This document shows, piece after piece, positions 19,222 through 27,914 of a stretch of 64,000 bases of DNA. A model generated the notes under the pieces. That model was given only the letters and a program-made list of their open reading frames with translations, was not told the origin of the DNA and searched no databases. Both the position numbers and the translations under genes were made by a program. The stretch comes from Vicinamibacteraceae bacterium (lineage in GTDB: Bacteria > Planctomycetota > Phycisphaerae > Phycisphaerales > UBA5793): NCBI GenBank assembly GCA_011525805.1, contig WYBR01000114.1, positions 21,718-85,717 of the forward strand, in the 5' to 3' direction. Position 1 is the stretch's first letter. Each line of letters opens with the position of its first letter.

Positions 19222-19839
19222 TTACTTCTGCATCGAAGCCGTCTCAACCGGGCCGGGCACGCTGCCGTCAGTAATGAGCACGCGCGTGGGCGAGAGGCGA
19301 TGCACCTCGAGCGGCAGGTCGCGCGTCGAGGGATTCCTTCCGGGGACGGGGATGATCATGATGGGCTCGGGCGCCGCCCCCTCGGACTGCTCCTCCACGC
19401 TCGCCGGCCGGATCGCGCGGCGCACCAGCCGCGCCTGGTTCACCATTCCCGACTCATTGAGCCAGTAGCGTTGAGCGCGGTACAACTGGCCCGGCGTGCC
19501 GGGGCGGAAGGAGGAGAACGGATCGAACGAAATCGCCACCTCGCCGACGAGCGCGTGCGCCCGCACGAAGGTGTCCGCCGGGGCGCCGTACCACGCCGGG
19601 CCGGGCGTTGCGCACCAGGGTTGATCGGCGGGCGTGCGGCTGAGCACCCGCTCGCCGTCGATGATGAACTCGGGGGTGGCGGGCATGTCGCGGCTGACGA
19701 TGCGCGACCGGCCGTAGGGATACGGGGTGCATTCGAGGAGCACTTCGCGCAGGCTGCCGCGCGACACCGGCTCGTTGAGGATGTAGTTGGGGTTGGCGGC
19801 GCCCAAGGCCGCGGCGGCGCAGAGAACAAGAACGCTCAT
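19222..19839 (-). CDS. Hypothetical secreted protein
   Basis: The 205-aa protein has a short hydrophobic N-terminus (MSVLVLCAAAALGAA) that looks like a signal peptide. The body contains no motif I recognise; segments such as YGRSRIVSRDMPATPEFIID and APADTFVRAHALVGEVAIS suggest a beta-rich envelope protein. The frame is open to 20202 but overlaps a likely promoter region, and the ATG at 19839 has AAAGG close upstream. It is divergent from rex across about 300 nt. Possible hairpins lie both upstream and downstream. Function unknown. Confidence 0.6.
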   Translation of the reverse strand: MSVLVLCAAAALGAANPNYILNEPVSRGSLREVLLECTPYPYGRSRIVSRDMPATPEFIIDGERVLSRTPADQPWCATPGPAWYGAPADTFVRAHALVGEVAISFDPFSSFRPGTPGQLYRAQRYWLNESGMVNQARLVRRAIRPASVEEQSEGAAPEPIMIIPVPGRNPSTRDLPLEVHRLSPTRVLITDGSVPGPVETASMQK

Positions 19840-20143
19840 GGTCGTGCCTTTCTTCAGTTGGAGGGACCGCCGGTCGCGATGCAACCGCCGTGCCCGGCCC
19901 CGCCGATCGCCGCGCCGCAGGAACGCGGACGTTGACTGTGCGGCGTGTTGCCGCGACGCGACATTCAGATGCGGCGTCACCGCAACGCGGCGGCCCCAGG
20001 CGGGCCGGTTCGATCCGCGCCCTCCGACGGAGTATGGTACACGGTGGCGGCCCGGGCGCAAGGCCCGGTCGCCGCCGGGCGGCGGAAAACTGCCCCGGAT
20101 TCGACCACTTTTGCGGTTATCGAACCTTTCGCACGGGTGTGCC
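19840..20143. promoter_or_regulatory. Divergent intergenic region with inverted repeat upstream of rex
   Basis: The 304 nt between two divergent genes contain an imperfect inverted repeat: GTTGCCGCGACGC at 19947-19959 against GCGTCACCGCAAC at 19974-19986 (11 of 13 matched). It could be an operator or a transcript hairpin. No sequence like the known Rex box (TTGTGAA-n-TTCACAA) was seen. Confidence 0.35.
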
Positions 20144-20803
20144 ATGTCCCGCAACCCCGCGGCCCGCGAGCCGTTGCCCTCGATCCCCCTTCCCGCCGTC
20201 AAGCGCCTCAGCCTCTATCTTCGCGAGATCGAGGAACTGCTGGACCACGGCCGTACGACGGTGTCGTCCAAGCAACTGGGGCAGGCGTTGAGCCTGACCG
20301 ATGCGCAGGTGCGCAAAGACCTCGGGTACTTCGGGCAGTTCGGCCAGCCGGGCATCGGCTACAGCGTCGCGCAACTGGCCGCGGAACTGCGCCGGCTGCT
20401 CGGGAGCGACCAGGTCTCCAACGTCTGCCTCGTCGGGGTGGGCAACATCGGCCGGGCGCTGCTCGACCACGCGGGCTTTCGGCGCAAGGGCTTTCACCTC
20501 GTGGGCGCGTTCGACGTGAGCGAGTCGATCGTGGGCCAGAGCGTTCACGGCGTGACGGTGCATCCGATGGCCGACCTGCCGCGCGTGGTGCGCGAGCAGG
20601 CGGTGCGCTTCGGCGTGATCGCCGTGCCCGCCCCGGCGGCGCAGAGCGTGTGCGACGCCCTCGTCCGCGCGGGCGTCTCAGGCATCCTCAACTTCGCGCC
20701 CAAGCGCCTGCAGGTCCCGCCGCACGTCTCGATCAACAGCGTCGATCTCGCCGTGCAACTCGAGCAACTCGCCTTCCAGGTCATGCTCGCGCAGCGGGGA
20801 TAA
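20144..20803 (+). CDS. rex: Redox-sensing transcriptional repressor Rex
   Basis: Rex senses the NADH/NAD+ ratio and represses fermentative and respiratory genes when NADH is low. The 219-aa protein has a winged helix N-terminal domain with the family stretch RLSLYLREIEELL and VRKDLGYFGQFGQPGIGYSV. A Rossmann domain follows with GVGNIGRALL near residue 97, and FDVSESIVGQ and FAPKRL later. The start at 20144 is the first ATG that fits homologs; the frame is open from 19787. The window also holds a molybdoenzyme locus, a plausible but unproven target. The following membrane gene begins 15 nt after the stop. Confidence 0.92.
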   Translation: MSRNPAAREPLPSIPLPAVKRLSLYLREIEELLDHGRTTVSSKQLGQALSLTDAQVRKDLGYFGQFGQPGIGYSVAQLAAELRRLLGSDQVSNVCLVGVGNIGRALLDHAGFRRKGFHLVGAFDVSESIVGQSVHGVTVHPMADLPRVVREQAVRFGVIAVPAPAAQSVCDALVRAGVSGILNFAPKRLQVPPHVSINSVDLAVQLEQLAFQVMLAQRG

Positions 20804-20818
20804 AGAGCCGGAGTCGCC

Positions 20819-21301
20819 ATGAAGGGGATTCCACAGGACATTCGCCGGCCACGCTGGTTGCGCCGCGTGCTTCTCGCCGTGCTTTGCCTGGTGTTGCTCA
20901 GCCTCGCTTGGCACGAACTCGCCCAATGGAATGCGCTTTGGGCGTACCGTCGCAGCCGAACGTACCCCTTCTCAGGACTCCAGAGTTTTGAGTTTCTGTC
21001 ATTCGGCGTTGTCGCGGGCGACACCGCAGCGGAAGTGGATCGCAATCTGGCGGGCGCCGTACTCGTGACCGGCCCCAGCCCTCTCGGACCGCACTGGCCG
21101 ACATCGATGAAGCACTACAAGTTCCACTACGGACGGGGCATCCTGCTGCCTTCAAGCACGCCTCTCCTCACCGAATCTCTCACTGTCTTCTTCGATGTGA
21201 ACGGCGGCGCGGAGGTGATCGAGCATTCGCTCACTGGGCGCGACGGCTCCCGTCGACATCGCCTCAATCTCATCACCCGAACCGTTGAAAGCCTGAATTG
21301 A
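20819..21301 (+). CDS. Hypothetical single-helix membrane protein
   Basis: The protein is 160 aa with a basic N-terminus (RRPRWLRR) and one hydrophobic helix (VLLAVLCLVLLSLAW) at about residues 17-31, followed by a soluble part with no motif I know. It begins 15 nt after rex, so the two may share a transcript. The topology suggests an N-in, C-out anchored protein. No function can be inferred. Confidence 0.55.
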   Translation: MKGIPQDIRRPRWLRRVLLAVLCLVLLSLAWHELAQWNALWAYRRSRTYPFSGLQSFEFLSFGVVAGDTAAEVDRNLAGAVLVTGPSPLGPHWPTSMKHYKFHYGRGILLPSSTPLLTESLTVFFDVNGGAEVIEHSLTGRDGSRRHRLNLITRTVESLN

Positions 21302-21434
21302 CGGCGTTGCGGCCTCGCCCGAGCCGCTGCCAGTTCCGAATCAAGTGGAGTCCGGCTGCCGTCCGCTTGGTGAGTCGTCGCGCGTCATGGGCCGCCGCGC
21401 CCATCCCGTCCTGTGCCGACTGCTCGACTTCCTC

Positions 21435-22397
21435 TCAAGAAAGCTGACGCGCGTTCGCCGGCACCTTGTCGCCGTCGAGGTCGCGGCGGTTCACGACGGG
21501 CGCCCGCCACAGGCGCCACATGTTCCGCGCCTGGAACCGCCAGATCGACTTGAGGTGCGTCTTGAGGCGCGGGTGAAAGACCCCGCGCTCCTCGCGCTCG
21601 TAGAAGTGCGTCACCACGGCCGCGGGCTGATACCAGTTCTCGAAGCCGGCCCGCCTGGCGCGGAAGCACAGGTCGTAATCCTCGTACTGGTAGAAGTAGC
21701 CTTCGTCGAATCCGCCGATCGCCCGCGCGGCGCGGTTGCGCACCAGCATCGCGGCGCCGTAGACGCAGTCGATGGGCATGAGTTGATCGTGGCTGACATG
21801 GCGCATGTCCACCCGGGCCGGTACGCCCGTCCACTCGAAGTATCGCCGGTACTTCGTCCCCTCGATGAGGATGTGGTGCAGGCGCGGAAAGGGGCGGCAA
21901 CTCAGTTGCAGCGAGCCGTCCCGGTACACGAGTTTCGGCGCCACGATCGCCGCTCGCTCCTTCGCCTCCGCCGTGTCGATGAGTGTGTCGATCGCGCCGT
22001 CGTGCACGAGCGTGTCCGAGTCGAGGATCATCGTGTACTTGGCGCGGCTGTTCCAGAAGAGGCGGTTGCGCCCCCCCGCGACGCCGAGGTTCGTTCCATT
22101 CTCCAGTATCGTGACGAACGGGTACTTGTCGCGCACCATCTCGCGCGTCCCGTCCGTCGAGCCGTTGTCGGAGAGGAGATACTCGTAGCGGTAGCGCCGG
22201 CTCGACCGGAGAATCGAGGCGAGAAGGTCGTCGATGAACTGCCGGTCGCGGTAGCACAGCAGGCCGATGGAGACGTCAAAGTCGTGGCGAGAGCCGTCGG
22301 CCTCGGGGGCGCAGCGCGACTCGCGCGCGCCTTCGGGGAGCGAAGCGGGCGCTCCCGGCGGGACCGGGCGCTCGGACGTGGCGGCATGGGTGGACAT
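21435..22397 (-). CDS. GT2-family glycosyltransferase
   Basis: The 320-aa inverting glycosyltransferase has a GT-A fold. The nucleotide-binding strand SIGLLCYRD lies near residue 45, then SDNGSTDGTREM, the metal-binding DxD-type motif LDSDT near residue 100, and the acceptor-site GGFDEGYFYQYEDYDLCFRA (ED motif) near 215. It resembles rhamnosyl transferases. The frame is open to 22487; the ATG at 22397 was chosen because the extra sequence is not family-like, though its ribosome binding site is weak. The donor sugar and acceptor are unknown. Confidence 0.85.
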   Translation of the reverse strand: MSTHAATSERPVPPGAPASLPEGARESRCAPEADGSRHDFDVSIGLLCYRDRQFIDDLLASILRSSRRYRYEYLLSDNGSTDGTREMVRDKYPFVTILENGTNLGVAGGRNRLFWNSRAKYTMILDSDTLVHDGAIDTLIDTAEAKERAAIVAPKLVYRDGSLQLSCRPFPRLHHILIEGTKYRRYFEWTGVPARVDMRHVSHDQLMPIDCVYGAAMLVRNRAARAIGGFDEGYFYQYEDYDLCFRARRAGFENWYQPAAVVTHFYEREERGVFHPRLKTHLKSIWRFQARNMWRLWRAPVVNRRDLDGDKVPANARQLS

Positions 22398-22538
22398 CGG
22401 CAGACCTTCGCGGCTGGCGGCGTTCGTGAAGGCAAAAGGGTAGCAGGACCGTCGGCTTCTATCGGCGCGCGCGGGGAGCGGGTTCACGGTTGGCGCGGCC
22501 GGCCGGGCGCGGAAGTGCGGCCCAACCCCGCCTCTCCC

Positions 22539-25376
22539 TCACACCGCGCGATACGCCTCCGCGCTCGGCCGCACCGCCCGGGCCAGCCACAGAGGCCGGC
22601 GCAACCCGCCCGGCCCTGGACCGGGACGCGCCTTGCCCAGCCACTCGCGGTACACCTCCATCGACCTGTTCGTGTCCACGAAGACGTCGCCGTACGCATC
22701 GCCCGGCCCGGCGCGCGAGATCGTGACCGCCTGGTGCCAGCAGTGCATTCCCGAAACCGGGTCGGGCTGCACGGGGAAGGTCAGGTTCTGATGCACCCCG
22801 CCGTCGGACCACCAGATGCGCTTCGTGTCCGGGTCGCTGCTGGCGTAGGGGCCGATCTTCTCGATCTTGCGGAAGCGGAACTGCCCCGGCGCGATTTCCT
22901 CGCGCGACACCTTGCACGCGGCCATGCGATCCGTCCCGTCGTCGAAGAGGCGCCAGCGGCCGAGGTGGTGCGAGCACGCGATCACGCCGGGGCGCATCGC
23001 CTCCGTCACCCACACCTTGTTGACGAAGTAGCCGATGCGCGTGGCGACCTTGATGAGGTCCGTCGTCTTCACACCCTGCATCTCAGCGTCTTGCGGATGC
23101 ATCCACACCGGGTTGGCGTTGGAGAGTTCGTAGAGCCACTTCGCGTTGGCGCTGCGCGTATGAATGAGCGTCGGCAGGCGGAACGTCGGGATCAGGACGT
23201 ATTCGCCTTTGCGGCGATCCATGTGCCTGCGGTGGATGTGGCTCTCGATGTAGGCGGGCAGGTCATACTCGGGCCAGTTCCACTGGCGCATCGTCTCGCT
23301 GTAGATTTCGAGTTTGCGCGAGGGCGTGGCAAAGCCGGTGACGACCGCGTCGCCGTACCGCACGCCGATCGGTCTGCCGTCCTTGGTCACGCTGCCGTCT
23401 TCGCGCGCCTCGGCGCCCTGAGTCTGCTCCGCCTTGAGTTTCGCGAGGTGTCCCGTGTACGCCTCGGCCTCAACGAGAAACGCGCCGTGGCGCTTCATGT
23501 ATTCGAGAGGCGTCATGCCCACCGTCCTGGCCGCCTCGGGCAGGCCCGGCACCGAGTTCTCGAAGATCCAGCGGTAGTACTCCTCGATCGTGATCTTCGC
23601 GCCGGGCCGATACGGCGACTCGAAGTACTTGCGCACGCCCAGCGAGCCGTCCGGATCGATGCGCCAGGAGAGTTCGATCCAGAACTCATCTTCCTCCCAC
23701 ACCTCGCCGGGGTTGGCCTGATACGAGAACTCGACGCTCTTGCCGAGGCGCTCGGCTGCGACGCGCAGCACCGGCTGGCGGAAACTGATCCACTTGGCCG
23801 CGTGGGTCTCCTGGCTCATCAGGTCGTGGCGCTCGGCCCCGTTGCCCATCGGCAGGACGTAGTCGGCGTATTGCGCCGTCTCGCTCCACACCGGCGTGAG
23901 GGCGGCGTGCAGGCCGATCTTCCTCTCATCGCGCAGCATCTTCTCCCACATCATCCCGTCGGGATTCGTCCACACCGGGTTGTAGACGCGGGTGAAGTAG
24001 ACATCGACCTTGCCGCGACCCTCTTCAAGGAAGTGCGGCAGCAGGTAGGAGAGTTCGTGGTAGGCGAGCGGATACTCGATCGGATAGAGCAGTTCGCTCC
24101 AGACGTTCTGCGGCGGGGGCTTGAGGAAGGGCGGCGGGACGAACTTGTTGTTGCTGTTGAGGTGCGTGCCGCCCACCGTGTTCACCGCGCCCATGAGCAC
24201 CACGATGAACTGGAGGCACCGCGCCACCTGCCAGCCGCCGAGGTTGCCGGCCGCGGCGTTGCGCCAGACGTGCGTCGCCAGCGCGCTGCCGGCCGCGCCG
24301 ATCTCGCGCGCGATCGTGCGGATCGTCTCCGCCTCGACGCCGCACTCCTGTTCGGCCGCCTCGGGCGTCGTGCAAGCGTAATGCGCCTTGAGGTGCTCGA
24401 CGAAGCGGTCGAAGTCGAGCGGCTCATGCGGCGCCTTGGCCTTCAGGTACTCGCGCCAGTTCACCCATTGCCTGACGTATTCGCGGTTGAAGAGATTCTC
24501 GTTGAGCAGAACGTGCGCGATGGCCAGCAGGAGCATCGCCTCGGTGCCCGGCCAGGGCGCGAGCCAGTGATCGGCCATTGATGCGGTGTTCGAGTGGCGC
24601 ACGTCGATGACGCAGACCTTCGCCCCCTTGTTGCGCCCCTCGATGATGCGCTGCGCGTGCGGGTTGAAGTAGTGCCCCGTCTCGAGGTGAGATGAGAGCA
24701 TGAGGATGAACTTCGCGTTGCCGTGATCGGGCGAAGGGCGGTCAGCGCCCGACCACAGCGCGTAACCCACGCGCGCGGCGGACGAGCACACGTTGGTGTG
24801 CGAATTGTGCCCGTCCACCCCCCACGCCTGCAGGACGCGGTCCATGTAGCCGTCGTGCCCCGGCCGGCCGACGTGATACATGATCTCCGTGCGCCGGTCC
24901 TCGATGAGCGCTTTGCGGATGCGGGCGGCAAAGGTGTCGAGCACTTCATCCCACGTCGTGCGCTCGAACTGGCCCGAGCCGCGCGGCCCGACACGCTTGA
25001 GCGGATAGAGAATGCGATTGGGATCCTGCACCTGGTTGATGGTCGCGGGGCCTTTGGCGCAGTTCCTGCCGCGCGAGGCGGGGTGGTGGGGATTGCCCTC
25101 GAGTTTGGTGATCTTCAATTGAGGAAGTGAAGACGCAAGCGGGCGCGATGATCGTGGAACGCCGATTGCGTCTTCGCGTTGCGCGATCGCTTCGTCGCCT
25201 CCCGCCCCCTTCTCGACGTACGCCACCAGTCCGCACGCGGCTTCGCAGTTGAAGCACGTCGTGGGCACGAGCACGTAGCGCTTCTCCACCTTGCGCGGCC
25301 ACGCGGCGGGGTCGTACTCCACCCAGTCATCCCACTGGTCCATCGGCGGGAAAGACTCCAGAGGCGTCGTCGTCAT
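22539..25376 (-). CDS. Molybdopterin-dependent oxidoreductase, catalytic subunit
   Basis: This is a DMSO-reductase-superfamily enzyme of 945 aa expected to bind Mo- or W-bisPGD. The N-terminal FeS cluster motif uses Cys41, Cys44, Cys48 (CFNCEAAC) and Cys106 (GRNCAKG). The gap from Cys48 to Cys106 is 57 residues against about 27 in typical members, because of an apparent insertion (residues 58-86) encoded by a palindromic DNA segment. The sequence HTNVCSSAARVG near residue 190 probably carries a Cys metal ligand. No twin-arginine signal is visible. The next gene (25507-27009, FeS/NrfD fusion) lies immediately upstream on the same strand, so the pair likely forms a membrane-bound complex. Substrate unknown. 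Confidence 0.85.
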   Translation of the reverse strand: MTTTPLESFPPMDQWDDWVEYDPAAWPRKVEKRYVLVPTTCFNCEAACGLVAYVEKGAGGDEAIAQREDAIGVPRSSRPLASSLPQLKITKLEGNPHHPASRGRNCAKGPATINQVQDPNRILYPLKRVGPRGSGQFERTTWDEVLDTFAARIRKALIEDRRTEIMYHVGRPGHDGYMDRVLQAWGVDGHNSHTNVCSSAARVGYALWSGADRPSPDHGNAKFILMLSSHLETGHYFNPHAQRIIEGRNKGAKVCVIDVRHSNTASMADHWLAPWPGTEAMLLLAIAHVLLNENLFNREYVRQWVNWREYLKAKAPHEPLDFDRFVEHLKAHYACTTPEAAEQECGVEAETIRTIAREIGAAGSALATHVWRNAAAGNLGGWQVARCLQFIVVLMGAVNTVGGTHLNSNNKFVPPPFLKPPPQNVWSELLYPIEYPLAYHELSYLLPHFLEEGRGKVDVYFTRVYNPVWTNPDGMMWEKMLRDERKIGLHAALTPVWSETAQYADYVLPMGNGAERHDLMSQETHAAKWISFRQPVLRVAAERLGKSVEFSYQANPGEVWEEDEFWIELSWRIDPDGSLGVRKYFESPYRPGAKITIEEYYRWIFENSVPGLPEAARTVGMTPLEYMKRHGAFLVEAEAYTGHLAKLKAEQTQGAEAREDGSVTKDGRPIGVRYGDAVVTGFATPSRKLEIYSETMRQWNWPEYDLPAYIESHIHRRHMDRRKGEYVLIPTFRLPTLIHTRSANAKWLYELSNANPVWMHPQDAEMQGVKTTDLIKVATRIGYFVNKVWVTEAMRPGVIACSHHLGRWRLFDDGTDRMAACKVSREEIAPGQFRFRKIEKIGPYASSDPDTKRIWWSDGGVHQNLTFPVQPDPVSGMHCWHQAVTISRAGPGDAYGDVFVDTNRSMEVYREWLGKARPGPGPGGLRRPLWLARAVRPSAEAYRAV
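25129..25175. repeat. Palindrome inside the molybdoenzyme coding sequence
   Basis: GAAGACGCAA at 25129-25138 is an exact reverse complement of TTGCGTCTTC at 25166-25175. It lies in frame in the region coding for residues 58-86 of the oxidoreductase, an insertion relative to the usual FeS loop. A related CGCTTGGCGTCTTCGCGTC occurs at about 25480-25498 in the intergenic gap. Confidence 0.6.
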
Positions 25377-25506
25377 GTTCTCAGGATCGTGTGATCGCAC
25401 GTTGTTCACTCCATCCCTTCGCGCCGCAGCGCCCCGCTCTCGTTGCACTGGGGCGCTCAGACTTCCGACCCGCCCGCACGCCGCTTGGCGTCTTCGCGTC
25501 ACTCAA

Positions 25507-27009
25507 CTACGACAGCGGCGGCAACTGGCCGGCCCGCACAAACGCGTACTCATACAGGTAGAGACCCAGCACCAACGGAATGATTGTCGCCCCCGGAAAG
25601 AAGAACAGAACGATCAGCGCCCCCATCACTCCCGTGAGCAGAGACTCATTGAAGCAACGCATCCACCCGAGTCGTACCACACCGAGGAATCCTGCCGCCT
25701 GGCGCGCATTGTCCGTATCATGGGATCCGAATCGCTCATTGATGGCGAAGATGAGATGCGCGACGCCTGATGCGAGCAGCACGATCGTGGCGAGCGGATT
25801 CGCCTCGGCCATCCAGCGCCAGGCGGCGGGATTGAACGCGAGAAACACCGCGCTCCCCAGCATCACCGCCTGCGCGATGAGGTGCGGCAGGAGCCACTTG
25901 CTCTCCCACAGGTCGCGACCCTTGCACTGCGCGAACAGAAACGCCGTGTATCCCGCGACGGCAAGGGCGATCGGCACGTTGATCCAGCGCACGACGTTCG
26001 CCGCGGCATCCATCTCCAGCCAGCGCAGCAGGATCGCCAGCGGCGTCGTCACGAGGTAAACACCGAGAATCACCCCGCCTTTGACGAGCCACGAGTTCCA
26101 GTTCGGCCGCGTGACCATGCGATAGAACCGCATCGGCTTGGCGAGATCTTCGACCAGCAGAGCACAGGTGATGAGCGTGAAGATCAGCGCGATGATCTCA
26201 GGCATGAATCGCTGCGCCCAACTGCCGTGTTCGAGGCCGAGGATGTGCGCGAAAGGCGCGAGAATGCCCGTGCCCGCCGCGAGGCCCTTGGTGACGAGAT
26301 ACAGCGCCACCGGCCAGCCCCACTCGACCTTGTGCCCCGCGTCGAGCACGGTGCGCGCGTGGGGCGTCGTCGGCACGGAGGCCGGCCAGGGCTCGCGCTT
26401 GTGCGGCGGGCGGTCGCTCCAGAGGTACATCTCCGGCCGCTCGGCGCTGCCCGGCCGCAGCGCCACCTCCGACGCGCCGATGTAGCGGACGTTGGGCCCG
26501 GTCTTCTGCTCGGGGCGGCGCACCTTCGTCTCGTGGTTGAGGATCATCAGCGAAATGCGCGAGGCCGGGTCGTGCAGGTCGCCGGAAACGATCGCGCCGA
26601 CGGGGCAGACGTTCACGCACGCCGGCTCAAGGTGCTTCTCGACGCGGTGGGCGCAGTAGTGGCACTTCTCCACCGCCCCGAGGTCTTCGTTGAGGTAGAT
26701 CGCGTCATACGGACACGCCTGCATGCAGGCCCGGCAGCCGATGCACGCGTCGCGATCGAGATCGACGATGCCGTCGCGGCGCTTCTCGAGGGCGTTGACG
26801 GGGCAGATCGTCACGCACGGCGCATCGGTGCAGTGGTTGCAGCGCTGCACGAGGAACATGCGGCGGATGTCGGGGAAGAGGCCGACTTCGGTGTACTTGA
26901 CCGAAGTGCGGAAGCCCCCGACGGGCACGCTGTTCTCGGCCTTGCACGCGACGGTGCAGGCGTGGCAGCCGATGCAGTCGTCGTGATTGATGACAAAGCC
27001 ATACTGCAT
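25507..27009 (-). CDS. Fused 4Fe-4S ferredoxin and NrfD-type membrane subunit
   Basis: The 500-aa protein joins two subunits that are usually separate in polysulfide- or DMSO-reductase-type complexes. Residues 1-200 hold four cysteine clusters (CIGCHACTVAC, CNHCTDAPCVTIC, CIGCRACMQAC, CHYCAHRV with CVNVCPVG), matching a PsrB/DmsB-like electron-transfer subunit. Residues from about 250 on are hydrophobic with about eight helices (for example IIALIFTLITCALLVEDL, TIIPLVLGLYLYEYAFV), matching a PsrC/NrfD quinone-reactive anchor. The ATG at 27009 begins MQYGFVINHDDCIGC; the frame extends to 27159. It precedes the molybdoenzyme gene with a 130-nt gap. Likely role: quinone-linked electron transfer to or from that enzyme. 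Confidence 0.85.
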   Translation of the reverse strand: MQYGFVINHDDCIGCHACTVACKAENSVPVGGFRTSVKYTEVGLFPDIRRMFLVQRCNHCTDAPCVTICPVNALEKRRDGIVDLDRDACIGCRACMQACPYDAIYLNEDLGAVEKCHYCAHRVEKHLEPACVNVCPVGAIVSGDLHDPASRISLMILNHETKVRRPEQKTGPNVRYIGASEVALRPGSAERPEMYLWSDRPPHKREPWPASVPTTPHARTVLDAGHKVEWGWPVALYLVTKGLAAGTGILAPFAHILGLEHGSWAQRFMPEIIALIFTLITCALLVEDLAKPMRFYRMVTRPNWNSWLVKGGVILGVYLVTTPLAILLRWLEMDAAANVVRWINVPIALAVAGYTAFLFAQCKGRDLWESKWLLPHLIAQAVMLGSAVFLAFNPAAWRWMAEANPLATIVLLASGVAHLIFAINERFGSHDTDNARQAAGFLGVVRLGWMRCFNESLLTGVMGALIVLFFFPGATIIPLVLGLYLYEYAFVRAGQLPPLS

Positions 27010-27192
27010 GGGTCCAGTGTATGAGGGTCGGCGTCGCGGTTCATTGAGCAGCGTGCAGGCGGCGTCGTGAACATCGGGCGCCAGAGCCGTCGGCGGCAGC
27101 CGACGGTTGATCGGCGCAGCCTTCGCAAGCACGATCTTCGCGCGATAGAATGCGGTCACCCCATCCGCAAGACCCGCGACAGGAGCGACGAC

Positions 27193-27561
27193 ATGGCCAG
27201 GCGTTCAACCGCAAAGAAGCCCTCCGCGAAGAAGCCCCGCGGCAACTCCGCCGTCCCCCAGACCTTCAGGGACTTCATCACGAAGTACCCCGCGCTGGGC
27301 GAAGCGCACGAGCGCATCGCGCGGGCGGTCGAGACGGTCGGGCCGCTCGACGAGAAGACCTGCGCGCTGGTGAAGATCGGCATCTGCATCGGGGCCGGGC
27401 TCGACTCAGCCCTGCGCAGCCACGTGCGCCGGGCGATGCAGGCGGGGGCGACGGAAGTGGAGATTGAGCAGGCGATCCTCCTCGCCATGAACACCTGCGG
27501 CCTGCCGCGCACCGTCGCCGCCTGGTCGTGGGCGCACGAGCAGTTCGCCCGCGGCGTGTGA
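27193..27561 (+). CDS. Carboxymuconolactone decarboxylase family protein (AhpD-like)
   Basis: The 122-aa protein has the CMD-family core (ALVKIGICIGAGLDSALRS followed by HVRRAMQAGAT) and an N-terminal basic tail (KKPSAKKPRG). Members with the CxxC motif are alkylhydroperoxidases or thiol oxidoreductases; here the expected cysteines are replaced (LDSALRSHV), so a redox role through CxxC is unlikely. The ATG at 27193 has AGGAG at 27181-27185. It diverges from the FeS/NrfD gene and is followed by two palindromic repeats. Function uncertain. Confidence 0.75.
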   Translation: MARRSTAKKPSAKKPRGNSAVPQTFRDFITKYPALGEAHERIARAVETVGPLDEKTCALVKIGICIGAGLDSALRSHVRRAMQAGATEVEIEQAILLAMNTCGLPRTVAAWSWAHEQFARGV

Positions 27562-27578
27562 GGAGCCCGCCGCTTCAG

Positions 27579-27718
27579 TCACCGCCAAGGACACAAAGGC
27601 ACAAAGGGGGCACAAAGGCAAGAGCAGGTCAGACAACGCAATACAGCGCCGCAATCGACTCCTGCAATGGTCCGACCCTTTGTGCCCTCCTGGCGACTTG
27701 ATGCCTTTCGAGGTGAGC
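27579..27718. repeat. CACGAAG-type palindrome, copy B
   Basis: The left arm TCACCGCCAAGGACACAAAG continues GCACAAAGGGGGCACAAAGG and pairs with the right arm ending CCTTTCGAGGTGAG. The central part (CAATACAGCGCCGC, AATCGACTC, CAATGGT) is shared with copy C next to it, so B and C look like a tandem duplication that has diverged. Confidence 0.8.
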
Positions 27719-27745
27719 ACACACATCGCGTTACGAACACCATCC

Positions 27746-27893
27746 ATTCACCACGAAGGACACAGAATCACGAAGGTTGCACCAAGGATCGAGTAAAGTC
27801 AGCAGCCAACTCAATGCAGCGCCGCCGGAATCGACTCACTCAATGGTTTCACCCTTCGTGACCCCTTGGTGCCTCTGTGTCCTTTGTGGTGAG
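27746..27893. repeat. CACGAAG-type palindrome, copy C
   Basis: The left arm TTCACCACGAAGGACACAGA pairs with the right arm ending CTGTGTCCTTTGTGGTGAG. Its core (CAATGCAGCGCCGCC, GAATCGACTCACTCAATGGT) matches copy B. It ends 21 nt before the mobA start. The 353-nt gap 27562-27914 contains only these two repeats and no gene. Confidence 0.82.
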
Positions 27894-27914
27894 CGCATGA
27901 CGCCCGGGTGATTC

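Noticed and set aside
19840..20143. Rex operator
   Set aside because: No sequence near the TTGTGAA-type consensus; only an unrelated imperfect inverted repeat.
21345..24581. Long open frame (over 1000 codons) on the plus strand
   Set aside because: It is antisense to the GT2 gene and the molybdoenzyme, both with clear motifs. Its composition is Arg/Ala/Val-rich without domains, as expected for a high-GC shadow frame.
27579..27893. CRISPR array
   Set aside because: There are only two units, with diverged arms and no regular spacers; they are palindromic repeats.
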